Part shown: piece by piece, positions 1 to 14,361 of the stretch
How positions within the stretch are numbered: position 1 is the first letter of the stretch
How the letters are laid out: each line of letters begins with the position of its first letter
Source of the DNA: Tigriopus japonicus
Taxonomy: Eukaryota > Arthropoda > Copepoda > Harpacticoida > Harpacticidae
Length of the DNA stretch: 64,000 nucleotides
Assembly: GCA_010645155.1 (NCBI GenBank)
Contig: JAAGOF010000300.1
Span: forward strand, 684,585 to 748,584
Direction: 5' to 3'
The notes under the pieces: generated by a model
What the model was told of the DNA's origin: nothing
Databases searched by the model: none
The model's input: only the letters and a program-made list of their open reading frames with translations
Program-made: the position numbers and the translations under genes

Positions 1-98
1 GTGGGCTCATCAATACCGAATTCCGATTACGGTATTCATTTTAGTTTACAAAAACGGCAAAGGCCACGGAGTCACTCGACAGATCCATTTATATCATT

Positions 99-938
99 TC
101 ACATGGGTGGGGGCGGAGGTACGGGTTGAAATTGCGGGGGAGGCGGGACCATGCCCACGGGCGCCCTCGAACCCGGCGGCATAGGGGGCGGGGGTAGACC
201 GGGCGGCGGCATGGGCGGTCTGGGGGCCATAAAACTCGGATTGAGCAAGCCCATGGGCGGTCCGCCGTGCATGGGCTTTCGATCGGAAGTGAGTTTGAAG
301 GCGAATTGCAAGAAGAACTCTTTGGTCTCGGGATTCCACACGGACCAAAATCGCCCTTCGGACTTGTCTACCTCGCGACTAGGTACTTTAAACGCGATCG
401 TCTCATAAGGTTCGGCGGCGAACAACAAATACTGCCATTTGCGATCCGGCGGCTCGACTTTTTGCTCATAAGCCGACATGAATCGATGCCGCGGCGTGAT
501 GCCATCGGCGATTTCGGGATAATCGATCTCGAACATGAGCGATTGTTGGCCATTTTCGGGATCGCGTTGTTTCGTGACGCGATATCCGGGTCGTCCGATC
601 TTGACGAACTTTTTGTGCTCGACGTTGAGGCGCGCCTGATCGGGGGCGGGGTGAGTGGGCGCTTCCTTGGCCTCTTTGGCGGCTCGTCGAGCCAAATTGC
701 TCTGATGTTTCTTGCCCTGCGTGTGCGCCAAGTACGAGGCCTCGTTGTTATGGAGGGTCAGACAGAGTTTGCATTCGTAGGTGCCCAAATGGTTCCGCAT
801 AAAGTACGGATCCTTGGCCAAATCGATGGTTTCGGCGGCCAAAGCGGCCAGACGCTCTCGGCGGTCGCGATTCGATTCCGAGTAGCTGGCCTGACCGCCA
901 CCGCCCGTTTTCGAGCCCACGCGATTTTGGAAATCCAT
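99..938 (-). CDS. SF3A2: Splicing factor 3A subunit 2 (SF3a66/SAP62/Prp11 family), complete and intronless
   Basis: The 279-residue protein begins MDFQNRVGSKTGGGGQ and matches SF3A2 along its conserved part. SF3A2 is a subunit of the SF3a heterotrimer of the U2 snRNP, acting in the nucleus in branch-site recognition and pre-spliceosome assembly. A U1-like/matrin C2H2 zinc finger is visible with Cys56, Cys59, His72 and His78, followed by the conserved SF3A2 body (about 105-225: KIGRPGYRVTKQ, MFEIDYPEI, WNPETKEFFLQ). The tail from about residue 232 is Pro/Gly/Met rich and short, more like the fly protein than the long repeat-bearing vertebrate tail. The start ATG at 936-938 has a good context (A at -3, G at +4); the stop is TGA at 99-101. 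No intron is needed. The 3' UTR reaches toward the window edge and no AATAAA is seen in the remaining 98 bases. It is head to head with STT3A. Family assignment is very secure. Confidence 0.97.
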   Translation of the reverse strand: MDFQNRVGSKTGGGGQASYSESNRDRRERLAALAAETIDLAKDPYFMRNHLGTYECKLCLTLHNNEASYLAHTQGKKHQSNLARRAAKEAKEAPTHPAPDQARLNVEHKKFVKIGRPGYRVTKQRDPENGQQSLMFEIDYPEIADGITPRHRFMSAYEQKVEPPDRKWQYLLFAAEPYETIAFKVPSREVDKSEGRFWSVWNPETKEFFLQFAFKLTSDRKPMHGGPPMGLLNPSFMAPRPPMPPPGLPPPPMPPGSRAPVGMVPPPPQFQPVPPPPPM

Positions 939-1958
939 CTTGGAGGCACAGGGACAAAGAACTTTGGAGAAGCGATTTTTGGCGTTTGCGGTGCCAACGT
1001 TGTTATGGACTGTCGGTTACGGATGAACGCCGTCAGAGGGCGCTGAGGTTCTATATCAGGGTGACTGAATCCTTCGGTTTTTTTCTAAGCATGACGGATG
1101 TCATCAAAAAGCGCCTCTCGTTACTTTGAAGGTAGATCGTCAAAGGCAACGCGAAAAGTTAGGGTGAAGGTCCCACGGGTTTGACAAAGTCATTTTTTGC
1201 GTCATGCTTTTGGAGTCTGACTCCCTCGCAAGGATATCATGATGACCGAGTTTCGATGTATGATACTATTTCGTAAAATAAAGGAGTAAAATATATTGAA
1301 AACCGAACTAGTCCTTTACCAAACTTATTTTAGAGGCTAAACGTTTAAACTGGTCCAAGGACATCTTAATTTCTCTGGACGAATTACAGAATACAGCTTA
1401 AGGCCTGGCATTGTACTAAAATGAGAGATTTCAAAGCAGTAAATGTTCCGTTGAATTTTCATTGTAGTAACTCGGCCTTAAGTGGTATTCTGTAATATAT
1501 CCTTCGTTGAGTCATCCTTGACTGGTCCAATCTCATCATTTTCGACGTTTCGTCACCTTCCGAGATTCCTTCATAACAACCCACCGGTAAACGACGTGGC
1601 CCAACACCGACCACGATCTGAACTATACTTGGCTGAATGTGAATTGTTTAAAAAATTAAAACTAAAAACACAACATCAAAAACAAAACCGCGCATAAGAA
1701 TTATAGTTCATTAATATACTAACATCTTTTTTCTTTGTTTTATCGAAAGAAAGCGAGTTTTTAGCGTTAACAAAAGTTTCAGCCTAGCCGATCTAACCCC
1801 AAGTTTCCTCGGGTTAAGTCGATCAATGCGGTGGTTCTTCGCCTACTCCTTTCACTACATACGTTGACCGAATCATCCGGTAAATTCATCGGTTTTCCCG
1901 GCTCTCGTTGGACCTTTTCTGGCCTTCATCGCGTGAATCCGACCCTTGGGACGGCAAG
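939..1958. promoter_or_regulatory. Divergent intergenic region between SF3A2 and STT3A
   Basis: The 1.02 kb between two divergent start codons must hold both 5' UTRs and promoters, since no room exists elsewhere for them unless 5' UTR introns are involved. No convincing TATA box was identified for either gene, which would fit broad housekeeping promoters. The stretch contains a small TA-flanked inverted-repeat element at 1387-1492 and an AT-rich segment at about 1640-1780. Promoter function is inferred from geometry only. Confidence 0.5.
1387..1492. mobile_element. 106 bp TA-flanked MITE (Tc1/mariner-like)
   Basis: The element starts CAGAATACAGCTTAAGGCC at 1387-1405. The reverse complement of its right end (1474-1492) is CAGAATACCACTTAAGGCC, so 17 of 19 terminal bases match as inverted repeats. 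A TA dinucleotide lies directly outside each end (1385-1386 and 1493-1494), the target duplication expected for Tc1/mariner-type transposition. There is no coding capacity. It sits in the shared promoter region of SF3A2 and STT3A. The superfamily is inferred from the TA duplication alone. Confidence 0.7.
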
Positions 1959-5536
<3,578 letters not shown>

Positions 5537-6128
5537 GAGTGCTTTCTGGAGACGCTCTCTTCAGAACCCGATGATTCATTGGGTAGTTCGAGAAGACAAC
5601 GCTTTGTTAATCTTCAATCTTGATTAGTTATCATTTCTCATCTCTGCCAATCTCTGTTGATGATTTGTCATTCCTTCGTTTTACCAAGCCCAGTACTCGT
5701 ATACCCTAACTCCCTTTGGTTGGTCTGACCTACACAATGGCATTAAATCTAAAGAAACGCCAACATTGTAATCTCATCACTGATCTCTTTAGATCTGTTT
5801 ACTCGTAATCATGTGATAATCCCTCTGATACCCTTTCCTTGGATCAATGACCATGAACTCTGCGTCATTCACTTGTGTGACTAATTTTTGATGAGCGATG
5901 AATTATTCCGTTCCATCGCTAATGCAAAGCTAAGGAGTTTCCAACGTTGTCGAGAGTTTGAGTGAAAAATGCAAATCCCTGTGTGGGTGTGTCGTTTCTG
6001 TATGAGTTGTATTAACCGTTCATAAATCAGGTTTCAATTTATTTGTGCCATTCGTCATTTCGGTCTCTAAATGGCCTTATTCCGCGTGAGCTACTCAAAC
6101 ATTTCTAGAGAAATCTGTCGGTTAAGAT
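5537..6128. other. STT3A 3' UTR and downstream non-coding stretch
   Basis: No gene was recognised. No canonical AATAAA is seen soon after the stop; an ATTAAA variant at about 5742 is the nearest poly(A)-signal-like hexamer. The true transcript end cannot be fixed from sequence alone. Confidence 0.4.
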
Positions 6129-6284
6129 GCAGATACACGACACGTTTTATATCGCAGATCGAGACAAACTTTGATGTCACAGATACATTTTTTTCCATGG
6201 CATGTAAATCTGTAAAAAAAATGTAAATCATGGCATGGAAGTCTTTGCAAGAGGAAACTGATATAAAACGTGTCTTGTAACTGC
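6129..6284. mobile_element. 156 bp MITE-like inverted-repeat element
   Basis: The left end (6129-6153, starting GCAGATACACGACACG) matches the reverse complement of the right end (6260-6284) at 23 of 25 bases, with the last 15 bases of each arm identical. The interior is AT rich with an inexact ATGGCATG dyad. No target duplication was found, so the outer limits are approximate and superfamily is unknown. Confidence 0.6.
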
Positions 6285-7086
6285 GCCTTCAATTTTTCTG
6301 TTGCTCAAACTTAGGAAGAGGTTAAAAGGAGGGAAAAGTTTTGGCAGACTCGACAAGGTGTTTCGAATGGCTTTTTAGGTCAGAATCGAAATAGTCAAAG
6401 ATATCTTGGTATTTATTGGACCCACAATTCAATGAGGAACAATTTTACTTTGGACAAAATTTTGCCGAAATTTTGCTTTTAAAAAGCCTGCACTTTAAAA
6501 AAATTGACCCCTCTGAATGGTAGATGACTTTAATATTTTAAAAGTGAAACTTCAATCTAAAAGTTTGTAACCGGTTTGTGACGTTTACTTGAAAGATTAC
6601 AAGTCCCGTTCCTTCATCCAAAATGAGGAACGCGTTACTCCTGAATTCCTTTCGGAAAAAAGGAATTGCATTTCAAAGTACAAAGTTCTTTTTCTTGATA
6701 GGCATTTATTCTTAGTGATTAAAGGTATAGTTTGAAACATCTCAATCACAACAGTTTTTCTAATTGTTAAAAAGGCAATAAATATATGCTGCTTCGTGCA
6801 GAGTTTTGATCTTTAGTTTTTACGTTCAAGAGTAAACAACTCTTGTCAAGGATATATCAACTCAAAGATATAAAGAAGTAGTTAAAGACACTGCCATTCA
6901 AAACTTATTTAATACTTTTTTCAGTCTTGTGCAAAACCGTGCAATTCCATTGCAAACACAGGAACAACATAAAGACCCTTTGGATCCCCTCGACTGATAT
7001 TTGTTTTCTGTTACCATCGTTCTCAAAACTCTTACAATGGCTATCATTTTGGCTTAAGGTTTGACTTAACGTAAGTGAACGAGATG
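6285..7086. other. Non-coding AT-rich intergenic stretch
   Basis: No supported gene, RNA or element was seen between the MITE and the 3' end of the retrotransposon. Confidence 0.5.
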
Positions 7087-7155
7087 TCAATTATTTTTTT
7101 TGATGTTTAAAAATCAAAAAAAAATTAAAAAATCAAAAAAAACTTAGAGCGCACG

Positions 7156-8457
7156 TCAAACCTCTACGATCGCTACAATTGATCTCAAATCCTGGGTTAG
7201 GACAGAGCCCATGAATGCTCTTGAAGACATACGGTACAGTATCAGATACCTTTCATACCTTCTCTGAGTACTGTACAGCCCTAACTTCTGGAGCCTCTCC
7301 CAATACGAGAGCTCTCTCATTCCTGTGATGTTCCTAGTAAAACATCTTTGGACCTGCTCGACCTTTTGCAAACCTGTTGAACTCATTGGAGCCCAAATGG
7401 GTGAGGCATATTCAAGATGCGGCTGAACAATCGACTTGTACAGAGTTAGCATTGTAATACTATCTCTGGACTTGAAAGTGCGATAGATCCAGCCACATGT
7501 TTGAAATGCCTTCCCCACTTTCAACTGGATATGCTCATCAAACTTTCCATCATCTTGGACGACAACTCCCAAATCCCTCATGGACGATACCTGCTCAATA
7601 TCACAACCTCCATTGTCTTTGAGCGGAACATCTAATTTTGACGCCCCATACGTCATTGTGCGGAATTTCATCCCGTTCAATGCCATATTACTCTCGCCAA
7701 CCCAAGAGTAGATTTTCTCCAAGTCCTCAACTAAATATTTTGAGTCCTGACCATTCCTTCCACAAAATAATTTTGTGTCATCAGCATATGAAGAAATACT
7801 GGCTTTTGTTCTAAACTTCTGGAGAGGAGCAATAAAGAGAATAAACAAGAGTGGACCTAAAATTGAACCTTGCGGAACACCTGACAAGACATCATAAATG
7901 CCGCTAAAAGATCCTTCAACCTTATCTATCTGCTTCCTTTCGCTTATAAAACTATCAATCCAAGTCAGGACCTTACCCTGGACCCCAAACTCTTTGAGTT
8001 GATCGAGCAAAAGACCATGATCTACCTTTTCAAAGGCCTTGGCAAAGTCAAGATAGTCAAAGTCAACTACATCAACTGACTCGTGACATTCGAGCCCTTC
8101 AATGATTTGCTCAATATGATCAACCAATTGGGTTACTGTACTAAAATGAGCTCGAAACCCATGCTGTCCAGAAGGAATTAAATCATGGATTTCCAAATAA
8201 TCTACAAGCTTGGACTTCATAATCTTCTCAAAAACCTTTGCAACGCTGGAGGTCAGAGAAATGGGCCTATAATTACTAGAGAGTGACTTATCTCCGCCCT
8301 TAAAAATTGGAACGACATGAGTTACTTTTAGAGAAGAGGGAAACTTGCCCTGATCTTAGATGCAACGCATCAAGTAGGAGAAAACTGGGGCAAGAATCTG
8401 TGAGCATTTCATCAGAAACTGAGATGTCACACCATCAGGTCCAGGATAACTCGAGAG
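7156..8457 (-). pseudogene. LINE ORF2, reverse transcriptase part (broken)
   Basis: The reading frame at 7156-8220 encodes reverse transcriptase: the palm aspartate in FDYLDFAKAFEKVDH, the GVPQGSILGPLLF segment and the YADD catalytic motif. It continues upstream (8221-8457) with the conserved VVPIFKGGD and NYRPISLTS blocks. That upstream part is interrupted by an in-frame TAA at 8356-8358. The frame also differs from the endonuclease part, separated by a tandem 8 bp duplication (TTACCAGA twice, at about 8460-8476), which explains the frameshift. The frame ends in TGA at 7156-7158. The protein would copy its own RNA at a nicked target; this copy cannot make an intact one. Confidence 0.93.
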
Positions 8458-8459
8458 CT

Positions 8460-9842
8460 TTACCAGATTACCAGATCCTCCAGTCGATTATCCTGACTAT
8501 CAATGCCAGTCTCATCAACAACATTGCTACAGTCATGGCCTGCTCTGACTACCCTTTTTGGAATTGAAAATACACTTGGGAACTGATCTCCAAGCATATT
8601 GGCCATAACCTCACTATCATTGACGGTTTTACCGCCGACCTCAAAAGGTCCTTCAGGATGCTTCATTTTTCTCTTTGTATTCGCAAACGAGAAAAACGCT
8701 TTTGGATTAGTCTTAACCTCCTGGACAACTCTACTTTCCTTTTCCATCTGATCAGAATCAATGGAGGCCCTAATCTTAGCTTGAACCAAGGTCAATTTAT
8801 TTTGGAGACTAGCCACAACTACGGGATTTGAAGTACGCCGAAGTCTATTCGAAAACTGACAACTCCGTTTGAACAACTTCTTCCTAACCTTTGGAATTCT
8901 AGACAGTGACCTACCTTTTGCCACTATTTCTGGAATACCAATGGACAAACAAACCTCGTCAAAAAGTGAAATTAGCTTATTTATAGCTTTATCTATTGAT
9001 GGTTCCTGCTTTAGAATGGAAATCAAGTCCAACTCGCCTAATCTTTCAACAATAGGGGGCCAGTGTTCATCTTTAAACTTAAACTTGGCCACGCCCACCT
9101 TTTGAGCAGGTTTAACTCTAGAGCTCGCCGGCTTTTGAGTAATGGTCGACTCTATCTCAAGAATGTGATGATCTGAAAGGCTACATGGGGCAACATGGAC
9201 ATATTGGATCAGATCAGGGTCATTGGAGGAAAAAACTAAGTCCAGAACACTCTCTGCTCTGGTTGCAACACCAACGTGTTGAGAGAGATTACCCAAGATC
9301 GCAAACTCTTCTAATTTTTCGAAAGATGGCGATGCTGTTTTCGAAATGGGAATGTACCCATCCGGACTAACCTCCCACTCTACAATGCTAGCCGGAAAAT
9401 TGAAGTCACCAACCACAAAGAGGCGAGAACAAACCTCTCGATCTAACTCCTTTCCAATGAATTGGAGAGCTGACAGAAATGAAGAAGAGCTACAAGAAGG
9501 TGGCCGATACATTGTTACAACCGTAAGATCAAGGGCCTTGACGTGACAAATCAAAACTTCTACTTCTCCATTCGACTTATGAACATGACTAAAATGTAAG
9601 TCTTTCCTGACATATAGACATACATGAGGGAAAATGGGATTATCAGGGCGTACTCTATCACATCGAACTAGCCTAAAACCAGCTATTGCTACTTCTTCAT
9701 CTAAAACTCCTGGACGAAGCCAAGTCTCTGTAATGAAGATGAAGAAGACCTCTCTATCAATGGCTAACTCCTCCAGTACTCTAACCTTTGTGCTGTCTTT
9801 TTTGGAAATCAGACAATGCACGTTCAAATAGAGCCCTTTTAT
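8460..9842 (-). pseudogene. LINE ORF2, endonuclease part (cut off by frameshift)
   Basis: The frame encodes an exonuclease-endonuclease-phosphatase domain: LNVHCLISKK at the N-terminus, catalytic Glu in ITETWL, a YRPP block, VVGDFNFP, and the terminal SDHH motif. These are the catalytic landmarks of LINE endonucleases, which nick the target DNA to prime reverse transcription. The linker to the reverse transcriptase follows until the frame runs into a stop at 8460 caused by an 8 bp duplication. There is no ATG at the domain start; the frame opens upstream through ATA at 9840-9842, which overlaps the TAA stop of ORF1 (9839-9841). Confidence 0.9.
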
Positions 9843-10672
9843 GTGCTTAAGGTCTTCCGATGGACCAAGTCTATCAGTTCTTGGACCTTCCTGCCTAACC
9901 TTAAAAAATCCTGCTTACTAACAAAATTTTGCTCTACAGGAAGGGATTGTTGAGGAGGGGAAGGGGCGACTACATTGGAGTAGGACCTAGGTTGCCCATA
10001 GGAAAAAGTGGAAGGAGGAACCGGGTTATGGATGTTGGGGAGAAGGGTAGAAATAGGAATAGATTTCGAGGTGAGGGAAGGGAAATGGGACAAGGAATTG
10101 GGAGGAGGAGGACGAGAATGGGGAGGGGGGATGCTAAAATGATAAAATGTTTGGGGGATTGGTTGGGGATTGGATGCTAACCTATAACCATATCTAGGTG
10201 ACCCAGATTTTGCTGGTCTCGGTTTCCTTTGAGTACCTCGGACGTGGACATATTTACACTCCACATTGAAACATGTCCCACTACTCATTGATCTACGACA
10301 CATGTACGGGTGGAAGAAGGGGCAGTCGACCTTTGAGCACCCTTTCTTGTTGTATTTCAGGAGCCCAAACTTCAACAATTTTTGACACCACTGTGGATGT
10401 TCAAAAGAGCTACAACCTTTTCTATCCGGACTACAAGGCTGCCTTTTGTGGTCAGGACAGACTTCCTTACAAGCTCGAGCTTCCTGGACAATTTTTGGTT
10501 GAGCTACTTCAACCAACTCAACATTGAGTTTTGAATTTGAAGTGGAGAGCATAGGGCGCTTTTCCAACCGAAAATTTGTACCTACAATTGTCCAAAAGGA
10601 CGATTGTAGGGTCAAATTTTCTCTCGTTTCCGCGAGTATGTATTGCGACTGTAGCAAATTTGGAAACGTTGT
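9839..10672 (-). pseudogene. LINE ORF1, CCCH zinc-finger nucleic-acid-binding protein (5' end unclear)
   Basis: The open frame has Cys/His clusters: C-x4-C-x3-H in GCSKVDCPFFH and a clear C-x8-C-x4-C-x3-H CCCH finger in CRRSMSSGTCFNVECKYVH. A Pro/Ser-rich segment and a short helical tail (KQDFLRLGRKVQELIDLVHRK) follow. Proteins of this type coat the LINE RNA. No ATG lies near the frame opening; the first Met is well inside (about 10554), so the N-terminus is either truncated or altered. It ends in TAA at 9839-9841, directly abutting ORF2. Confidence 0.75.
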
Positions 10673-10675
10673 TTA

Positions 10676-11307
10676 TGGATGTTTCTCGTGGATGGAGTAA
10701 TGTACCATGCTGAAATTCAGCAAACGACATCATTATATGATTGTTTTCATCATTCTTATCAAAATAAAGTCATTTACTTGAATGGAATTCGATTTAAAAA
10801 AAAATCCACAGCTGATTGCCTGAGCGGAGGCTTCCATGTCTTACGAGTTCCTTACACAGTATAATGTTACTCTTGGGCGAAGTTATTTCAGGTTAACTGG
10901 TCCATTTTTGACCCCAAAGAGCAACAAAACGCTCCAGAAAAATGAAAGCTCAAATGTTCAAGCCAAAAGTAGGGATTTTAGATCTGTACAGTACAATGTA
11001 AAAACAATTACGTGGGATTGCAATAAAAGTACTTCGTTTTGTAGAATGAGCCAAAGATAAAAGATGGACTGACGTGAGCAACTAGATTTTTGGCCAAGTA
11101 ATAGACAGAAACACATCAAAGATATATGTGGCAATCTTTAGAGTTTTGTTCGAACCACATATACATACTTCTAAAAGAAGACCAAAGAGGTTTGCAAACA
11201 AAGCCAAACGACTATTTTTTGTGACTTCGCTTGAAGTTTATTTATTTTCTTGCAGAATTGTATCAAAATAGGAGGTAACACCTATTACTTATTTCTCCTC
11301 CGATTTA
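10676..11307. other. Non-coding stretch upstream of the LINE
   Basis: This may include a remnant of the LINE 5' UTR nearest 10676-10740. Otherwise no gene or repeat was recognised. Confidence 0.4.
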
Positions 11308-11484
11308 GTTTGTGGAAGGAATAGTCAGGGCTCAAAGTTGAGAACTAGAGAAAGTCTACTCTTGGGTTGGCGAGAGTAATATGGCATTGAACGGGATGAA
11401 ATTCCGCACAATGACGTATGGGGCGTCAAAATTAGATGTTCCGCTCAAAGACAATGGAGGTTGTGATATTGAGCAGGTATCGTC
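11308..11484 (+). mobile_element. Inverted fragment of the same LINE reverse transcriptase
   Basis: Bases 11355-11484 equal the reverse complement of 7583-7712 at all 130 positions by direct comparison, covering the YSWVGESNMALNG region of the reverse transcriptase. The preceding ~45 bases (11308-11354) match the same element but with several substitutions and an ~8 base deletion. Similarity ends abruptly after 11484. It lies 150 bp from an assembly gap. Confidence 0.9.
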
Positions 11485-11635
11485 TCCTATTAAAGAATTA
11501 CTTTCATTCGTGTCATATCATTATCATATCATTATATTAAGTAGGTCAAATTTCGTACAAACGTTAATTATATAAACTTTATTGACTATTAACTCTCGTT
11601 ATAGGGAATCCCATTCCTTGTAGCGGTAAAAAAAT

Positions 11636-11655
11636 NNNNNNNNNNNNNNNNNNNN
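11636..11655. other. Assembly gap (20 N)
   Basis: Twenty unresolved bases; the fixed round length suggests a placeholder of unknown true size. Order and orientation of the sequence on either side depend on the assembly. Confidence 0.99.
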
Positions 11656-14190
11656 AAACTCATTTAAATTGAATAAATGGTACTTGAAAGCTCAATAAAA
11701 CGAATGTAGTAATGTTAGAAATCTTTCTATAAGACCCTATATGAGTCATATACAATCCAATCTGATCCAGATTTGCACCGATCTGGATCTGAGGCAGCTT
11801 CACAATTTTGATATCGTTTTGGAACAACACCTGTTGTAAATACCAAGTACTCTTAGCGTTTTAAGAAGTACTTAAAAGTTTTCTACTTCACTTAAAGTTC
11901 TCGCTTGAGATTAAGGCAAAAGTTGACTCCCAACAAAGCATGTGTTTCCTTCTCAAAAAGCACCTAGTCAAGAGACTTGGATCACGAGCATTTCAAATTT
12001 CAAAGGTTGTTATCCCAACCAACAGCATCCTAAAGTCAAGATAAACGAAATCGGATTCAGTGAGATGTGTTCCAATTTCTGAACACTTAAATGTTTACCT
12101 CCATTTCAGTTGCTTTTCTGAATTCCGTTTCAGTTGTACCCTCAAACTTTGTCAAGCGAAACCCCCGCAACTTTCCAGCCCAAGTTAGTGTTCACGAAGG
12201 AAACCACTAATCCAGAACCGCAGTCACCTAATCAGTCAATTAGAGTCTGAGATAACCAAACCCTCGGTCTTTTGTAGGCCTACTATTTGGGCTTCAAATC
12301 CGGTGTGCGTGACTGGAAAGCGATAAATTGACAGCTTTTTCTCAATAGACGAGAACTGACAATACATCGACGTTGACGACAGCTCCAAACTCCAAGCTTC
12401 TGTGATGTCGCATACTCTCCCTAAATTGAAGTGCATTTTTGTTGCCTAACAAATGAAAGAGCAAGAATCACAATTCGTCGTTCTACATCATTTTGAAGCC
12501 AAGTGCTGTACGATTTTAAGAGAATGGGGAATGCTCATTTCCCCAAGCAAATCTGTTACCCTCTCTCTCTCTAACACACGTACCGTTCCTCAAGTACTCC
12601 CAAGCCATCAATTTCAAAACAAAGGATGTTATTGTTTCAGTGATTTCAATTTCCTCGTCCTGAAAGACGAGTTTGAAAGAGAGGGTGCAAACAAGAGCGA
12701 TCTTAGAAGGGGTGCTCTTCACAAAGAAAGACCAACCTTCAAACACTAGAGTAGGCAATTTTTACCGTTGCACATGCGTTTCATATCTACGTGATCACCT
12801 GTGAAGAAGCATGGACTAAATGGCAACGAAATTCGATCTGGACGAACATTTTCATGCTGTATTAGGGATCGAGTGAAGCGAGGAGTCTCCTGGAATTGCC
12901 AAAGAGCTCTCTTATCCAAATCCTTGGAATGGCAAGAATTTGAATCGCACCAAATGAGTGTGAAATCTTCCCCAGTTACATTGAAAATAGTTCAAGCTTT
13001 GTGTGAAGATGCCGTCCCTGAATGGATGCTCCACTTCCTCGGAGATTGAAAGCCAATATTCCCCAATCCCCACCCACCCTGAGAACCTAGAGTATATCGT
13101 CAGTCTGTCGCTCTCTCGGGGAGTGAACCTAACGCAACATGTGAACTCAGATGGAATGGGGAATAACATTGAATTTTTGAAGGAGGAGTGTGGTTCAGTG
13201 AGACCAAAAAAATCAAGCAAAGAGGATCAAGAAGATCTTGAGAAAATGTCCAAACAAGAAATAAAATTCAGACTTTTGATGAAATGATTAAAGTGATTAT
13301 TGGTCAAAGAGTATGGTAAGCAATGGACAAAGCGAATCATTGACATATTATTGATGATGTTTCCAATAATTTTCACCGTTGATTTTTTATTGGAAGGAAG
13401 GAATACATCCGTTTGAATTTTCTAACCAATCCTGAATTTTTTCAATGAAATTTTGTTTCAAAGAAAAGAAAGGCAGTCGTGTTTGATTTTGGTTATAAAC
13501 AATTGTTTTCCACTTTCATTCAATTCTGTCGATTTAATTTGACTGTTCATTGCATTCGGAGTTATTTGTCACGTCGTATTTTTAGTTCCAAACTCTTCTT
13601 AAGTTAGGGATGAGCAACTTCCAAAATATTTGCTCTCATAAAGAAAACCTGTAGGTCATCATATCGCTTTTACAATAAATGAACCTATGAAAAATTAAAA
13701 TGTAATGCGAAAACGCGGTCCCTCTATTGCTCTTCCCTGCACCTTTCCACGAAAGTTCCACGGTCAATCTGACCCCAAAGGCAATCCCTACTCTGGGAGT
13801 GAACCGTCATAGTTGAGTTCCTTGATGAATTGCATCTCATGACTCGTTTTTTGGTCTTCTTCTTCTTCTATAAGATCTCGCTGAGAGTGAGCTAACTGAC
13901 AGTCTTGTTCAGTCCGGCAACCCCACAGGAAAGAGAAATATTAAGTGGAATTTTATGTCAGGAGCTTTTTTATTTGCTCGCACCCTCCCCCCTCCCTCCC
14001 TCCCCGCTTTGCGGACTTGGGATAGCTGCAAAATCAGGGGGAGGACGAGGGGGAGTGAGTCAGTGGATAAACAATGTGGTGATGGTAACCTAGGAGCCAA
14101 TCGGCTCGACATTACAAGCTTGGCTGGCATTGTGGAAAGTCTTGTTCCCACTAATCCACCACCCTTGAGCCCATCGTTCTCCTCCTCACT
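11656..14190. other. Non-coding stretch upstream of the candidate ASPP first exon
   Basis: No gene was recognised. Small features are a (TTC)n run at about 13855-13870 and a purine/pyrimidine-rich, more GC-rich patch at 13980-14060 just ahead of the candidate promoter. Open frames at 12453-12749 and 13003-13287 show no recognisable domain. Confidence 0.4.
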
Positions 14191-14194
14191 TCCT

Positions 14195-14245
14195 GTATAT
14201 ACTCGAATAGAGTTAGCAGGTTTCACACATCACACTCATTCGTTA
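14195..14245 (+). promoter_or_regulatory. Candidate TATA-type core promoter for the ASPP transcript
   Basis: A GTATATAC box at 14195-14202 lies about 30-40 bp before pyrimidine-CA motifs (TCACACT, TCATTCG at about 14229-14243) that resemble arthropod initiators. Three short upstream ATGs (14268, 14290, 14319) then precede the candidate ATG at 14362. Spacing is right for a TATA-Inr pair, but this is motif reading only. Confidence 0.3.
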
Positions 14246-14361
14246 TCTGTGCATTAGATAGCGGTTGATGAAGGACAGCATCTCATCGAATGTCCGATGA
14301 GAACATCGACAAGGGATCATGTTGATTGAGTGATAAAACGTGGGCCTGTTATCAGTCCGTC

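Larger units (their letters stand above)
7087..10675 (-). mobile_element. Decayed non-LTR retrotransposon (LINE, CR1/jockey-like), minus strand
   Basis: In minus-strand order the element has ORF1 with CCCH-type zinc fingers, then ORF2 with an apurinic-like endonuclease and a reverse transcriptase, then a short 3' end. The 3' terminus is not poly(A) but a degenerate T-rich repeat, roughly (GATTTTTT)n on the element strand, at about 7087-7146. A terminal microsatellite of this kind is known in CR1/L2-type LINEs, so that grouping is inferred. No long terminal repeats are present. The 5' boundary is unclear; the ORF1 frame is closed by a stop at 10673-10675. ORF2 carries a frameshift and an in-frame stop, so this copy is inactive. 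A second fragment of the same family lies inverted at about 11308-11484. Confidence 0.9.

Noticed and set aside
12..36. AATACCG/CGGTATT dyad beyond the SF3A2 stop
   Set aside because: A 7 bp stem is within chance expectation and eukaryotic genes do not use such terminators.
151..1046. Long plus-strand open frames opposite SF3A2
   Set aside because: They are antisense shadows of the SF3A2 coding sequence and show no family resemblance or start context.
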